A stretch of DNA of 64,000 nucleotides from Streptomyces sp. CB03234 (lineage in GTDB: Bacteria > Actinomycetota > Actinomycetes > Streptomycetales > Streptomycetaceae): assembly GCF_001905885.1 (NCBI RefSeq), contig NZ_LIYH01000001.1:124001-188000 (forward strand), in the 5' to 3' direction. This document shows, in pieces, positions 1 through 8,685 of this stretch. A model generated the notes under the pieces. That model saw nothing but the letters and a program-made list of their open reading frames with translations, searched no databases and was not told the origin of the DNA. Positions within the stretch are counted from its first letter, which is position 1. Each line of letters starts with the position of its first letter. The translations under genes and the position numbers were made by a program.

Positions 1-563
1 GCCCGGATGAAGGCGGAGAGCTGCTCGATGTTGGCGCGGCGGGCGGCCAGCGCGGCGTCCGTCACGTCCGCGTTCGCGTGGACGTTGTAGAGGTCGACGA
101 AGACCCCCTCGGCCAGCCGGACCCGGGCGAGCGTGAACCCCTTGGGGGTGAGGCAGTCGGTGCCCGCGCAGTCGTTCCAGTCGACCCGCTGGAAGTCCTC
201 GAAGGCGTGGTCCGAGAGGGTGTTGAGGCCGTCGCCGATACCGGCGCCGCCGCTCGTCGGCGTGCGGTACGGGTGGTCGTCACCCGCGTACAGGGCGGCG
301 TGGTAGTTGAAGTCCTCCTGGACGTTGACGATGTCGTACGCCGCGAGGCGCGGAGAGATCAGCGGCGTGTTGGTCGCGGGGTTCCCGGAACTCAGCCCCT
401 CCGGAAGGCCGGCGACGTTGTACGTGAGGACGCTGAAGGTGCCCGACCTGTCGGAGGTGGCCACGGGCGCGGCGGCGGTGGGCGCGGCAGCGGCGGGCGT
501 CGTGGTGGCGAGCCCGGCAAGGGCCAGGGCGCCCGCCACAAGGGTGCCGATGAGTCTTCTCAC
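1..563 (-). CDS. secreted endonuclease/exonuclease/phosphatase-family protein (N-terminal part, cut by window edge)
   Basis: The product starts at a GTG (563-561) with an export signal: MRRLIGT, a hydrophobic Ala/Leu run and an AAAAP cleavage region. The mature part shows EEP-superfamily features: FSVLTYNVAGLPEG (first conserved Asn motif), VNVQEDFNYH (metal-binding Glu motif) and VDLYNVHANADV (Asn/His motif). These fit a Mg-dependent phosphodiesterase such as a sphingomyelinase/DNase I-like hydrolase acting outside the cell; substrate unknown. Only about 187 residues are visible, so the C-terminal half with the final Asp-His pair is outside the window. It is transcribed divergently from the nitrile hydratase-like operon across about 165 bp. 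Confidence 0.85.
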   Translation of the reverse strand, partial: MRRLIGTLVAGALALAGLATTTPAAAAPTAAAPVATSDRSGTFSVLTYNVAGLPEGLSSGNPATNTPLISPRLAAYDIVNVQEDFNYHAALYAGDDHPYRTPTSGGAGIGDGLNTLSDHAFEDFQRVDWNDCAGTDCLTPKGFTLARVRLAEGVFVDLYNVHANADVTDAALAARRANIEQLSAFIR

Positions 564-728
564 GAGGGGAGTGTCTCCAGACGCGAAGCGGGGAAGACCG
601 ACGCCGCTCAGAGTGGCGCCAACCACCGTGCGGCACAAGGCGCATGGGATCCGGCGCCGCGCCGCACGGACCGACCACCGAGCCCCCCCGCCACCGACCG
701 GCGCGTGGGCGCCGCTAGGGTGCCGGGC

Positions 729-1013
729 ATGGCCAGGATGAATGACGTGGGCGGCATACAGGGCTTCGGGCCCATCGACACCGCCGACGACGCCGAGCCC
801 TTCCACGCCGACTGGGAGGCCCGTGTGTTCGCCCTCAACCGGGCGCTCCTCGGTGCCGGCGTCTACAACCTCGACGAGTTCCGGGACGCCGTCGAGACGG
901 CGCTGCCGCCCGCCGACTACCTCGCGGCCTCGTACTACGAGCGCTGGTTCCACGCCATCCGCACCCTCCTCGAACGCAAGGGCGTGATCGTGGAGGGCGA
1001 ACTCGATGGGTGA
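729..1013 (+). CDS. nitrile hydratase beta-subunit N-terminal-half protein (ScnB/ToyK-like)
   Basis: A 94-aa protein covering only the N-terminal half of a nitrile hydratase beta chain: the opening NDVGGIQGFGPI, then ASYYERWFHAIRTLLERKG, whose Arg lies in the region known in the family to contact oxidised metal-site cysteines. ATG 729 or the in-frame ATG 738 could start it; no gene lies upstream on this strand. The stop overlaps the start of the next gene by 8 bp. In ordinary nitrile hydratases this segment is fused to the next gene's product; separate polypeptides are typical of thiocyanate hydrolase and toyocamycin nitrile hydratase. Substrate cannot be told from sequence. Confidence 0.85.
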   Translation: MARMNDVGGIQGFGPIDTADDAEPFHADWEARVFALNRALLGAGVYNLDEFRDAVETALPPADYLAASYYERWFHAIRTLLERKGVIVEGELDG

Positions 1014-1278
1014 CCGGTTCCGGGCCGGGGACGTCGTCCGCACCGTCCACCACGACCCGCCGCACCACACCCGGCTGCCGCGCTACGCCCGTGGCAAGAC
1101 CGGCACGGTCGTCGAGCCGGAGGGCCGCGCCCCGCTCGCGGACGTCCGCGCGCAGGGCATCGCGGACGCCCCGGTGGAGCAGGTGTACGCGGTACGGTTC
1201 GCCGCCCGCGACCTGTGGGGCGAGGGCGACCACCATGTCGTGCTCGACCTGTTCGAGAGCTATCTGGAGGAAGCGTGA
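1006..1278 (+). CDS. nitrile hydratase beta-subunit C-terminal-half protein (ScnA-like)
   Basis: A 90-aa SH3-like-barrel protein equal to the C-terminal half of the nitrile hydratase beta chain. It opens with GDRFRAGDVVRTV, has the family block HTRLPRYARGKTGTV (basic residues near the metal centre), and ends YAVRFAARDLWGEGDHHVVLDLFESYLE. It starts inside the end of the N-half gene and its stop overlaps the GTG of the alpha-subunit gene by 3 bp, so the three products are almost certainly made together and form one complex. Function rests on family resemblance. Confidence 0.88.
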   Translation: MGDRFRAGDVVRTVHHDPPHHTRLPRYARGKTGTVVEPEGRAPLADVRAQGIADAPVEQVYAVRFAARDLWGEGDHHVVLDLFESYLEEA

Positions 1279-1859
1279 CCGAGCACTCCGACGCCCTGAT
1301 CTCCCGCCGCGTACGCCGCCTGGAGACGCTCCTCGAAGAGCGCGGCATCGTCGCGGGCGTCGCGGTCGAGGAGGCCATCGACGCCTACCTGGCCGACTCC
1401 GGCCCCGCGAACGGCGCCCGCGTCGTGGCCCGCGCCTGGACGGACCCGGCGTACCGCGCACGCCTCCTCGCCGACGGTACGGCGGCCGTCGCCGAACTCG
1501 GCTACGCCGCCGGCGGCGTACAGAAGCAGCGCCTCCGTGTCGTCGAGAACACCGAGCACCTCCACAACGTGGTCGTCTGCACGCTCTGCTCCTGCTACCC
1601 GCTGCGCCTCCTCGGCCCGTCCCCGGGCTGGTACCGCAGCGAGGCGTACCGCTCCCGGGTGGTACGCGAACCCCGCGCCGTACTGGCCGAGTTCGGGCTG
1701 CACCTGCCCGAGTCGACCGCCGTCACGGTGTGGGACTCGACGTCCGAGACGCGCTACATGGTGCTGCCGCGCCGCCCGGAGGGTACGGAAGGCCTGGACG
1801 AGGACGCCCTGGCGGGCCTGGTCACGCGCAACGCGCTCATCGGTACGGCGGCGCTCTGA
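1275..1859 (+). CDS. cobalt-type nitrile hydratase / thiocyanate hydrolase catalytic (alpha/gamma) subunit
   Basis: A 194-aa protein with the metal-binding claw VCTLCSCYP; the three ligand cysteines are residues 102, 105 and 107. Thr in CTLC is typical of Co(III) enzymes, where Fe enzymes have Ser. It continues with PSPGWYRSEAYRSRVVREPR and a C-terminal VWDSTSETRYMVLP, all standard for the alpha chain. GTG 1275 overlaps the preceding stop. In thiocyanate hydrolase the order is scnB-scnA-scnC, the same as here. No cobalt-insertion (P14K/P47K-like) gene is next to it; the following gene is convergent and only 4 bp away. It should catalyse hydration of a nitrile or thiocyanate in the cytoplasm. 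Confidence 0.9.
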   Translation: MTEHSDALISRRVRRLETLLEERGIVAGVAVEEAIDAYLADSGPANGARVVARAWTDPAYRARLLADGTAAVAELGYAAGGVQKQRLRVVENTEHLHNVVVCTLCSCYPLRLLGPSPGWYRSEAYRSRVVREPRAVLAEFGLHLPESTAVTVWDSTSETRYMVLPRRPEGTEGLDEDALAGLVTRNALIGTAAL

Positions 1860-1863
1860 GCGC

Positions 1864-3516
1864 TCACCGCCGGGAGCCCGCCGAAGCGGAAGCCGAAGCG
1901 GAAGCGGGAGCCGCCTCGTGAGCCGAAGCGGAAGGCGGAGCCGGTGCCGACGCTGAACCCGACGCCGGGCCCCGCGCGTCCGCTGCCGAAGGCGAGGCGC
2001 TCGGCGCCGCCGCGCCCCCCGGCCGCCGCGGCTTGCGCGCCTGCTCCTGACGCTCCGGGTCCCGCGGCGGCGGCGAACCGGCCCGCGAGGCACCCGAGCG
2101 CGGCGTGTCCCCGCCGGAGCCGGAGCCGGAGCCGTACACGTCCTTCGGCCCGCCCTCCGGCGGCTCGCCCAGCGCCGCCAGCGCCCGCCGCGCGGCCGGC
2201 GCCAGCAGGGGCGAGAAGTCCGGGTTGAGGCGCAGCGCCTCGGCGATGTGGCGCCGCGCCGGACCCCACTGCCCGAGCTCCCGCTCGATCTGGCCCCGGT
2301 GGTACGCGAACAGCGCGCTGCGCAGGCCCTGTTCCGTCGCCCGCCTGGCGTACGGCAGCGCCTCCTCCGCCCGCCCCGTCCGGTACAGCGCCCAGCCCAG
2401 CGCGTCGGCGACGTGCACGGACCGGTGCCCCTTCGCCCACTCGGCGCGCAACCGGCGCACGGCGGAGTGCGGGGAGCCGTGGTCCGTCTCGTACCGGGCC
2501 AGCACGAGCGCCCCGTTCACCCCGTGCGTCCCGGCTTCCGTGGCGCGCGCCCGCAGCATCTCGTACTGCGTGTGCGCGTCACCGTCCAGGCCCAGCGACT
2601 CGTACAACTCGCCCGCCTCCAGGGCGTACTGGGGCAGCGGCAGCGCCTCCAGCGCGGCCCCGTAGTCCCGCAGCGCCTCGTCGGTCCGCCCCAGCGCCGC
2701 CAGCGCCCGCGCCCGCCCGGCCAGCGACGGGGCGTGGCCGGGGACGAGCCGCAGCGCCGGGTCGTAGGAGGCGAGGGCCTCGGCCGGTTCGCCGCGCTCC
2801 CACGCCAGGTCGCCCAGCCGCGCCAGGCACGCCGCCTTCTCGGCCGGGGTGGTGGCCAGCGCCACCGCGTCGTACGCGAGGGCGGAGGCGTCCTCGCGCC
2901 AGCCCTTGTCCCGGTACACCAGCGCGGCGCGCGACAGCGCGGGCGCCCCGGCCCGCAGCGCCCGCAGCCGCTCCATGGCCCGCCCGGCGGACACGTAGTC
3001 GCCGAGCCCGCTGTACGCGTCGATCAGCACGGGGTACGCCTGCCAGCGCCTCGGCGTGTGGTTCCGTACCGCCTCGCCCCACTTCCGCGCCGCCGCGAAG
3101 TCGCCGCGCGCGTTGGCCAGGGCGCCCATGCCGAGCTGGGCGTCGACGTTCCCCTTCCCGGCGGGCAGGAGACCCAGGGACCGCTTCAGCGCCTTCTCGG
3201 CGCGTACGTACGAGGCGGTGTCGCCGCTGCGGACGCCGCGCTCCACGTACGCCGTGCCCAGCACCGCCCACGACGCGTCGTCGCGCGGATGGGCCCGCAG
3301 CCACGTCTCCCGGTCGCCGATCAGCGCGGCCAGCTCGGGCAGCGACGCCTGCGCGCCGGTGTGCGCCGCCGACACGGCCCGCGCGACGGCGCCGGGCGCG
3401 GGCGCCGGCGCACCGCCGCCACCCAGGCTGCCCGGTACGAACAGGGCGGCCGCGCCGGCCAGCACCGCGCCCGCCCCCACACCCAGCACGATCTGTGGGA
3501 CCCGTTCCGTCTTCAT
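1864..3516 (-). CDS. exported/membrane-anchored tetratricopeptide-repeat protein
   Basis: About 550 aa. The chosen start, MKTERVPQIVLG (ATG 3516), puts a signal-anchor (Val/Gly/Ala-rich, residues 7-30) at the N-terminus; an upstream in-frame ATG at 3573 would add 19 residues with no clear role. The middle is a run of degenerate TPR units of about 34 residues (for example ASWAVLGTAYVERG, ALVYRDKGWREDA, AYHRGQIERELGQW), a protein-interaction scaffold. The last roughly 90 residues are low-complexity Ser/Ala/Pro with SASASAS stretches, probably disordered. It is divergent from the FAD oxidase gene and convergent with the hydratase operon. Partner proteins unknown. Confidence 0.8.
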   Translation of the reverse strand: MKTERVPQIVLGVGAGAVLAGAAALFVPGSLGGGGAPAPAPGAVARAVSAAHTGAQASLPELAALIGDRETWLRAHPRDDASWAVLGTAYVERGVRSGDTASYVRAEKALKRSLGLLPAGKGNVDAQLGMGALANARGDFAAARKWGEAVRNHTPRRWQAYPVLIDAYSGLGDYVSAGRAMERLRALRAGAPALSRAALVYRDKGWREDASALAYDAVALATTPAEKAACLARLGDLAWERGEPAEALASYDPALRLVPGHAPSLAGRARALAALGRTDEALRDYGAALEALPLPQYALEAGELYESLGLDGDAHTQYEMLRARATEAGTHGVNGALVLARYETDHGSPHSAVRRLRAEWAKGHRSVHVADALGWALYRTGRAEEALPYARRATEQGLRSALFAYHRGQIERELGQWGPARRHIAEALRLNPDFSPLLAPAARRALAALGEPPEGGPKDVYGSGSGSGGDTPRSGASRAGSPPPRDPERQEQARKPRRPGGAAAPSASPSAADARGPASGSASAPAPPSASAHEAAPASASASASAGSRR

Positions 3517-3625
3517 GCGGTCACTGTGCGACAAACGGTGCGTCCATACGACGAGCCACCCGGCGTACCCCAAGTCGATCCCCCGCCGGGTTCACACCGA
3601 TGGCCCCGAGTGCCAGGCTGGGATC

Positions 3626-4993
3626 ATGGACGACCTACTGACCCGGCTCCGAGCCGCCCTTCCGGCGGAAGCGGTCCTCACCGACCCCGACGTCACCGCC
3701 TCCTACGCCCACGACATGGCGAGCTTCTGCGACGCCGGCACACCCGCCGTGGTCGTCCTGCCGAGCACCGTCGAGCAGGTCCAGCACATCATGCGCACGG
3801 CGACCGAACTGCGCGTGCCGGTCGTCCCGCAGGGCGCCCGCACGGGCCTGTCGGGCGCGGCGAACGCGTCCGACGGCTGCGTCGTGCTCTCGCTCACCAA
3901 GATGGACCGGATCCTGGAGATCAGCCCGGTCGACCGGATCGCGGTCGTCGAACCGGGCGTGATCAACGCCGTACTCTCCCGCGCCGTGGCCGAACACGGC
4001 CTGTACTACCCGCCGGACCCCTCCAGCTGGGAGATGTGCACCATCGGCGGCAACATCGGCACCGCCTCCGGCGGCCTGTGCTGCGTCAAGTACGGGGTGA
4101 CGGCGGAGTACGTCCTCGGCCTGGACGTCGTCCTCGCCGACGGCCGCCTGATGTCCACCGGCCGCCGTACCGCCAAGGGGGTCGCCGGGTACGACCTGAC
4201 CCGGCTGTTCGTCGGCTCCGAGGGCACCCTCGGCATCGTCGTACGGGCCGTCCTGGCGCTGCGCCCGCGGCCGCCGCGACAGCTGGTGCTGGCGGCCGAG
4301 TTCCCGTCGGCCGCCGCGGCCTGCGACGCCGTGTGCGCCATCATGGAACGCGGCCACACCCCCTCGCTCCTCGAACTGATGGACCGTACGACCGTGCAGG
4401 CGGTCAACAAGCTCGGCCGGATGGGACTGCCCGAGTCCACCGAGGCCCTGCTGCTCGCCGCGTTCGACACCCCGGACCCCGCCGCCGACCTGGCCGCCGT
4501 CGGGGACCTGTGCACGGCCGCGGGCGCGACGCAGGTCGTCCCGGCGGAGGACGCGGCCGAGTCGGAGATGCTGCTGAAGGCGCGCCGGATGTCGCTGACC
4601 GCCCTGGAGGCGGTCAAGTCGGCGACGATGATCGACGACGTGTGCGTACCGCGCTCGCGGCTCGCCGCGATGCTCGACGGCACGGCCGCCATCGCCGCCA
4701 CGTACGACCTGACCATCGGTGTCTGCGTGCACGCGGGCGACGGCAACACCCACCCCGTCGTCTGCTTCGACCACACCGACCCCGACGAGTCGCGGCGCGC
4801 CCGCGCGTCGTTCGACGACATCATGGCGCTCGGCCTGGAACTGGGCGGCACCATCACGGGGGAACACGGCGTCGGCGTACTGAAGAAGGAGTGGCTGGCC
4901 CGCGAGCTGGGACCGGTCGGGGTGGAGTTGCAGCGCGGCATCAAGCAGACCTTCGACCCGCTGGGCATCCTCAACCCCGGCAAGCTGTTCTAA
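3626..4993 (+). CDS. FAD-linked oxidase, GlcD / D-lactate dehydrogenase type
   Basis: A 455-aa flavoprotein of the glycolate oxidase/D-2-hydroxyacid dehydrogenase group. The FAD-binding PCMH domain (about residues 35-215) contains PVVPQGARTGLSG, MCTIGGNIGTASGG and KGVAGYDLTRLFVGSEGTLGI. The FAD-oxidase C-terminal domain has the conserved CVHAGDGNTHP, GEHGVGVLKKEWL and DPLGILNPGKLF ending. ATG 3626 gives the normal family N-terminus. No GlcE/GlcF partner or iron-sulfur subunit is adjacent, so it probably works alone with a soluble acceptor or cytochrome. Substrate (glycolate, D-lactate or other 2-hydroxyacid) is open. Confidence 0.9.
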   Translation: MDDLLTRLRAALPAEAVLTDPDVTASYAHDMASFCDAGTPAVVVLPSTVEQVQHIMRTATELRVPVVPQGARTGLSGAANASDGCVVLSLTKMDRILEISPVDRIAVVEPGVINAVLSRAVAEHGLYYPPDPSSWEMCTIGGNIGTASGGLCCVKYGVTAEYVLGLDVVLADGRLMSTGRRTAKGVAGYDLTRLFVGSEGTLGIVVRAVLALRPRPPRQLVLAAEFPSAAAACDAVCAIMERGHTPSLLELMDRTTVQAVNKLGRMGLPESTEALLLAAFDTPDPAADLAAVGDLCTAAGATQVVPAEDAAESEMLLKARRMSLTALEAVKSATMIDDVCVPRSRLAAMLDGTAAIAATYDLTIGVCVHAGDGNTHPVVCFDHTDPDESRRARASFDDIMALGLELGGTITGEHGVGVLKKEWLARELGPVGVELQRGIKQTFDPLGILNPGKLF

Positions 4994-5074
4994 GCCTCCA
5001 GCCCTGGTCCCCATGACCGATGGCCCTCGGCCGTGCCCCCCGCATAGCGTGAAGGGACCGATGAAGGAGGAGCC

Positions 5075-5458
5075 GTGCCCGCACGCCTTGACCACACCAT
5101 CGTCCGCAGCCGCGACCGGTTCGCCGCGGCCCGTTTCCTCACGGAACTCATCGACGCGCCCGAGCCGAAGCCCTTCGGCCCTTTCGCGTCCGTCCCGCTG
5201 GAGGGCGGCGTCACCCTCGACTACCTCGACGACGACGCGCCCCGGATCGTCCCGCAGCACCTCGCCTTCCTCGTCCCGGAGGACGAGTTCGACGAGATCT
5301 TCGGCCGGATCCAGGAGCGCGAACTGCCGTACTGGGCGGACCCGCACCACCGCGAGCCGCAGCGGATCAACCACCACTACGGTGGCCGTGGCGTGTACAT
5401 CGACGACCCCGACGGCCACTCGATCGAATTCATCACCCACACCTACGTGACCGACTGA
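5075..5458 (+). CDS. VOC-superfamily (glyoxalase/bleomycin-resistance fold) protein
   Basis: A 127-aa single-module vicinal-oxygen-chelate protein. LDHTIVRSRDRFAAARFL opens the first beta-alpha-beta-beta-beta unit, with His as a likely metal ligand; VPQHLAFLVPEDEFDEIF and GVYIDDPDGHSIEFITH hold the second His and the Glu ligands. GTG 5075 follows a strong AAGGAGG at 5064-5070. Such proteins are usually dimeric dioxygenases, isomerases or drug-binding proteins; nothing here selects among these. It is 80 bp downstream of the FAD oxidase on the same strand and could be co-transcribed. Confidence 0.85.
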   Translation: MPARLDHTIVRSRDRFAAARFLTELIDAPEPKPFGPFASVPLEGGVTLDYLDDDAPRIVPQHLAFLVPEDEFDEIFGRIQERELPYWADPHHREPQRINHHYGGRGVYIDDPDGHSIEFITHTYVTD

Positions 5459-5472
5459 CCCGGTCCGCCCGC

Positions 5473-5883
5473 TCACGCCAGCAGCTCGGCCAGCCCGTCG
5501 TCCAGGCCGAGCTGCTCCGCCTCCGAACCGGGCGGCACCACGCGCAGCGCCCGCTCCAGCCACGCGGACACCTGCGCCGCCGGAACCTCCAGCAGCGCCT
5601 CGCCCTCCGGCGAGGACAGGGCCATCAGCACGACGGCGTGCCCGTCGAGCGTGGTCGGCCAGATCCGCACATCACCGTGCCCGCACGGCCGGAAGACCCC
5701 CTCGACCAGCAGCTCCCGGGCGAACGTCCAGTGCACGGGCCGGTCGGAGCCCACATGAAAGGTGATGTGCACGGCGTACGGGTCATCCGTCCGGTACGCC
5801 AGCCGGGCCGGCACGGGGACGCTGCGCTCGGGCGACAGCACCAGGTTGAGCTCCAGTTCGCGTTCGACGACGGTGTGCTGCAT
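5473..5883 (-). CDS. SsgA-like (SALP) sporulation/cell-division regulator
   Basis: A 136-aa protein of the SALP family, which is confined to morphologically complex actinomycetes and steers septum placement and peptidoglycan remodelling during sporulation. Family blocks present: LVLSPERSVPVPARLAYRT, DPYAVHITFHVGSDRPVHWTFARELLVEG, RPCGHGDVRIWPT, LMALSSPEGEALLEVPA and VVPPGSE. It is closer to the SsgB-like, regular-length members than to SsgA itself, but I cannot assign a paralogue letter. It is convergent with the VOC gene (14 bp gap); about 230 bp of upstream DNA separates it from the divergent RDD gene. Confidence 0.92.
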   Translation of the reverse strand: MQHTVVERELELNLVLSPERSVPVPARLAYRTDDPYAVHITFHVGSDRPVHWTFARELLVEGVFRPCGHGDVRIWPTTLDGHAVVLMALSSPEGEALLEVPAAQVSAWLERALRVVPPGSEAEQLGLDDGLAELLA

Positions 5884-6110
5884 GGGACGGTTCCCTTCTC
5901 TCCGGTACGGGCCCTGGCGCGGGCCGCATGGAGGAGAGGCGCTTTCCCGCCCGCCATTACGCGACTTCCGACAAGAGGTTTCCCTTACTTTCCGTAGCAC
6001 GGATCTGACCGGATCGTGGTCGTTGTGGACGGACCGGTTCGGGGGCGGTCGGCGGTCTGGTAGATGTGGTGCCTTGAATTGAGGCCTCGAGGAGATACGG
6101 GACCACGGTG

Positions 6111-7460
6111 ATGAGCGCCCCAACCCCGGCAACCGGCGACGGCAGCCCCACGCCTGGCTACTACCCCGATCCGTCCATCCCGGGATATATCCGGTTCTGG
6201 AACGGCGCCGCCTGGGTGCCGGGGACCAGCCGGCCCGCGCCCAAGGACGGTGAGGCGATGCCGACGCCGCCGGTCCCGGCGCAGCCGGCTCCGTCTCCGG
6301 CACCCGCACCGGCACCTTCGGTGGAGGAGACCGGGCCGGTCTTCTTCGACGAGGAGGAGGCGGCCGCGGAGGGCCAGCCGGAGCCGGAGCCCGCGTCCGT
6401 GTGGCAGGCGGACGCCGCTCGCCAGACCGGGTTCGGCGGCGACCGTGACCGCCGCGTCTCGTGGGGCGCCGAGGCCGGCCAGGACCCGCGCCGCCCGGCC
6501 CCCGCCGCCCCGGACCCCACGGGCGGCGCCCTGCCCGGCGTACGGAGTGTGGAGCCGGAGCCCGCGAAGGCGGCGGCCCCGGAGGGCACGGTCACCATCC
6601 GGGCGGTCAAGCCGCAGCCGAAGCCGGCGCCCGAGCGGCCCGCCGACGGCACGATGACCATCCGGGCCCTCACGCCGGACGCCCCGCGCACCCCGCAGGC
6701 CCCGGCCCAGCCCCAGCCGGCCGCCCCCGCCCCGGCCCCGGCCCCCGCCCCGGCCCCGCAGGCCGCACCCACGCCTGCACCCACGCCCGCCCCCGCGTCC
6801 ACCCCCGCCCCCGTCACCCACGGCCCAGGCGGCGGCGCCGCGTCCTGGGCGCAGCAGGTGCACCAGCTGGCCCAACCGGAACAGCAGCGGCAGCAGCCGC
6901 AGCAGCCCGTCCTGCCCTGGAAGCCCCCGGTCAACGACCCGTTCCTCGCGGCGGCCCAGGCGCAGGCCGCCGCCCGCCCGGCGGCCCTCGGCAAGCGGTT
7001 GGTGGCCCGGCTGATCGACACCCTGGTCCTCGGGGCGGCCGTCGGCGCCGTCGCCGTACCGTTCGTCTCCAAGGCGCTCGATCACATCGACGGCAAGATC
7101 CAGCAGGCCAAGCAGTCCGGCGAGACGGTCACGGTCTGGCTCCTGGACGGCACCACCTCGACGTACTTCGGCATCACCCTCGCCGCCCTCCTGGTGCTGG
7201 GCGTGCTGTACGAGGCGCTGCCGACCGCCAAGTGGGGCCGTACGCTCGGCAAGAGGCTGATGGGCCTGGAGGTGCGGGACATCGAGTCGCACGAGCCTCC
7301 GCCGTTCGGCGCGGCGCTGCGCCGCTGGCTGGTGTACGGGGTGCTGGGCATCCTGGTCGTCGGGGTGGTCAACGTCCTGTGGGCGCTGATCGACCGCCCG
7401 TGGCGCCAGTGCTGGCACGACAAGGCGGCCCACACCTTCGTGGCCGGACGGAGCGGGTAG
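6111..7460 (+). CDS. DUF2510-RDD membrane protein with long Pro/Ala linker
   Basis: About 449 aa. The N-terminus carries a DUF2510 module (GYYPDPSIPGYIRFWNGAAW) typical of actinobacterial membrane proteins. Residues about 50-290 are low complexity, rich in Pro/Ala/Gln. The C-terminal RDD domain starts at KRLVARLIDTLVLGAAVGAV, with three hydrophobic segments and the closing WHDKAAHTFV. GTG 6108 directly precedes ATG 6111 and could also start it. RDD proteins sit in the cytoplasmic membrane and have been linked to Na+/H+ exchange in some bacteria, but function here is unknown. The next gene encodes a second RDD protein in the same direction, 55 bp away. Confidence 0.88.
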   Translation: MSAPTPATGDGSPTPGYYPDPSIPGYIRFWNGAAWVPGTSRPAPKDGEAMPTPPVPAQPAPSPAPAPAPSVEETGPVFFDEEEAAAEGQPEPEPASVWQADAARQTGFGGDRDRRVSWGAEAGQDPRRPAPAAPDPTGGALPGVRSVEPEPAKAAAPEGTVTIRAVKPQPKPAPERPADGTMTIRALTPDAPRTPQAPAQPQPAAPAPAPAPAPAPQAAPTPAPTPAPASTPAPVTHGPGGGAASWAQQVHQLAQPEQQRQQPQQPVLPWKPPVNDPFLAAAQAQAAARPAALGKRLVARLIDTLVLGAAVGAVAVPFVSKALDHIDGKIQQAKQSGETVTVWLLDGTTSTYFGITLAALLVLGVLYEALPTAKWGRTLGKRLMGLEVRDIESHEPPPFGAALRRWLVYGVLGILVVGVVNVLWALIDRPWRQCWHDKAAHTFVAGRSG

Positions 7461-7515
7461 CCCGAACGGCCGGTGATCCGTTGCGGGGCCCCGCCGGGCG
7501 GGATGCACTGCCCCC

Positions 7516-8235
7516 ATGAGCAACGAGCCTCCCGAGGACGACCCGTTCCGCAAGAAGCCGCAGGACGACGGCTCCCAGCCGCCACCCGCGCCGCCCCCTC
7601 CGCCCTCGGGCGGCGGCGGTCCGTACGGGGGACAGGGGCCCTACGGCGGAGGCGGACCGTATGACGGCGGCCCCGGAGGCGGTCCCTATGGGGGCGGCCC
7701 CGGGGGTGGTCCCTATGGAGGCGGCCCCGGCGGCGGGCCCTATGGGGCCGATCCGCTCGCCGGGATGCCGCCGCTCGCCGATTCGGGCAGGCGCGTCCTG
7801 GCCCGGCTCATCGACTGGGTCATCGTCGTCGTACCGCTCGCCCTCATCGGCATCCCGTTCGACATCTACGGCAAGGTGTCGGACGAGGCGGACGTCGCGG
7901 ACGTGTGGCAGACCAACGACGGCGGGCAGTGGGTCTTCCAGCTCATCTCCATCGTGGCGTACGTCGCCTACGACACCCTCATGACGACGAAGAAGAACGG
8001 GCAGACGGTCGGCAAGCGGCTGCTGGGCATGCGGGTGGCGATGCTCAACGACGGCAGTGTGCCCGGCACCAACGCCGCGCTGACCCGGGCGATCGTGCTG
8101 TGGCTGCCCGCGCTGATCTGCTGCGCCTGTCTGTGGCCGCTGCTCCTGCTGATCCTCATCCTGGTCGACAAGCCGTACAAGCAGGGCCTGCACGACAAGG
8201 CGGCCAAGACCGTCGTCGTGTCAACGACGCAGTGA
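7516..8235 (+). CDS. RDD-family membrane protein with Gly-rich repeats
   Basis: 239 aa. The N-terminal about 90 residues are Pro-rich followed by repeated GGPYGGGPG units, encoded by a visible DNA tandem repeat at about 7655-7745. The RDD domain begins at GRRVLARLIDWVIVVVPLAL; it has three membrane segments, the KKNGQTVGKRLLGMRV motif, a Cys pair in the third segment (ICCACLWPL) and the ending LHDKAAKTVVV. It probably shares a transcript with the upstream RDD gene. The 3' end overlaps the convergent small membrane-protein gene by 15 bp. Confidence 0.88.
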   Translation: MSNEPPEDDPFRKKPQDDGSQPPPAPPPPPSGGGGPYGGQGPYGGGGPYDGGPGGGPYGGGPGGGPYGGGPGGGPYGADPLAGMPPLADSGRRVLARLIDWVIVVVPLALIGIPFDIYGKVSDEADVADVWQTNDGGQWVFQLISIVAYVAYDTLMTTKKNGQTVGKRLLGMRVAMLNDGSVPGTNAALTRAIVLWLPALICCACLWPLLLLILILVDKPYKQGLHDKAAKTVVVSTTQ

Positions 8236-8466
8236 GTGCTCCCGTGGCTTCGCCGGGGCGGCCGGATGCGCGTTCCCGTACGCGGTGCGCCGCCCCGCCG
8301 GCTGCGGCAGGGTCATCGCGACCAGCAGGCCGAGCGCGAGCGCGGCCACCCCGATCAGGGCGACACCCAGTCCGGTGGTGGTGCGGGACAGCAGCAGCAT
8401 GGCGACGGTCGCGAAGACGACGGTGGCCGAACCGTAGGCGAGCTGTGGGGCGGTCGGACGCGGCAT
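8221..8466 (-). CDS. small two-helix membrane protein
   Basis: 81 aa with two hydrophobic segments (about residues 12-27 and 32-53) joined by a tight TTTGLG turn, and a basic, Pro/Ala-rich tail. It resembles the many short uncharacterised Streptomyces membrane proteins. It overlaps the 3' end of the RDD gene in the opposite direction. No function can be assigned. Confidence 0.6.
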   Translation of the reverse strand: MPRPTAPQLAYGSATVVFATVAMLLLSRTTTGLGVALIGVAALALGLLVAMTLPQPAGRRTAYGNAHPAAPAKPREHSLRR

Positions 8467-8685
8467 GGCGGGTTCCGTCCTCGAAGCTGGAGCACCGGAT
8501 GGGGATCACGCAACTCGGTCGCACTGTCTTCTGACTCTACGACGGTGGATGCCCGAGAGGAACCGGCAGTAAGCGTGACCTAACCCACGGTACCGGTGCA
8601 TGGGGGGCGCACAGCATCACGGCCTATGCCATATGGCCGGAAGGCGGCGCCCATTGACGCGATCCGCAGGGGAGGACCGTATCAA

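Noticed and set aside
2248..5016. 922-codon open frame on the plus strand overlapping the TPR and FAD oxidase genes
   Set aside because: Arg/Pro/Gly-rich translation without any domain; it is a shadow of two well supported genes in other frames.
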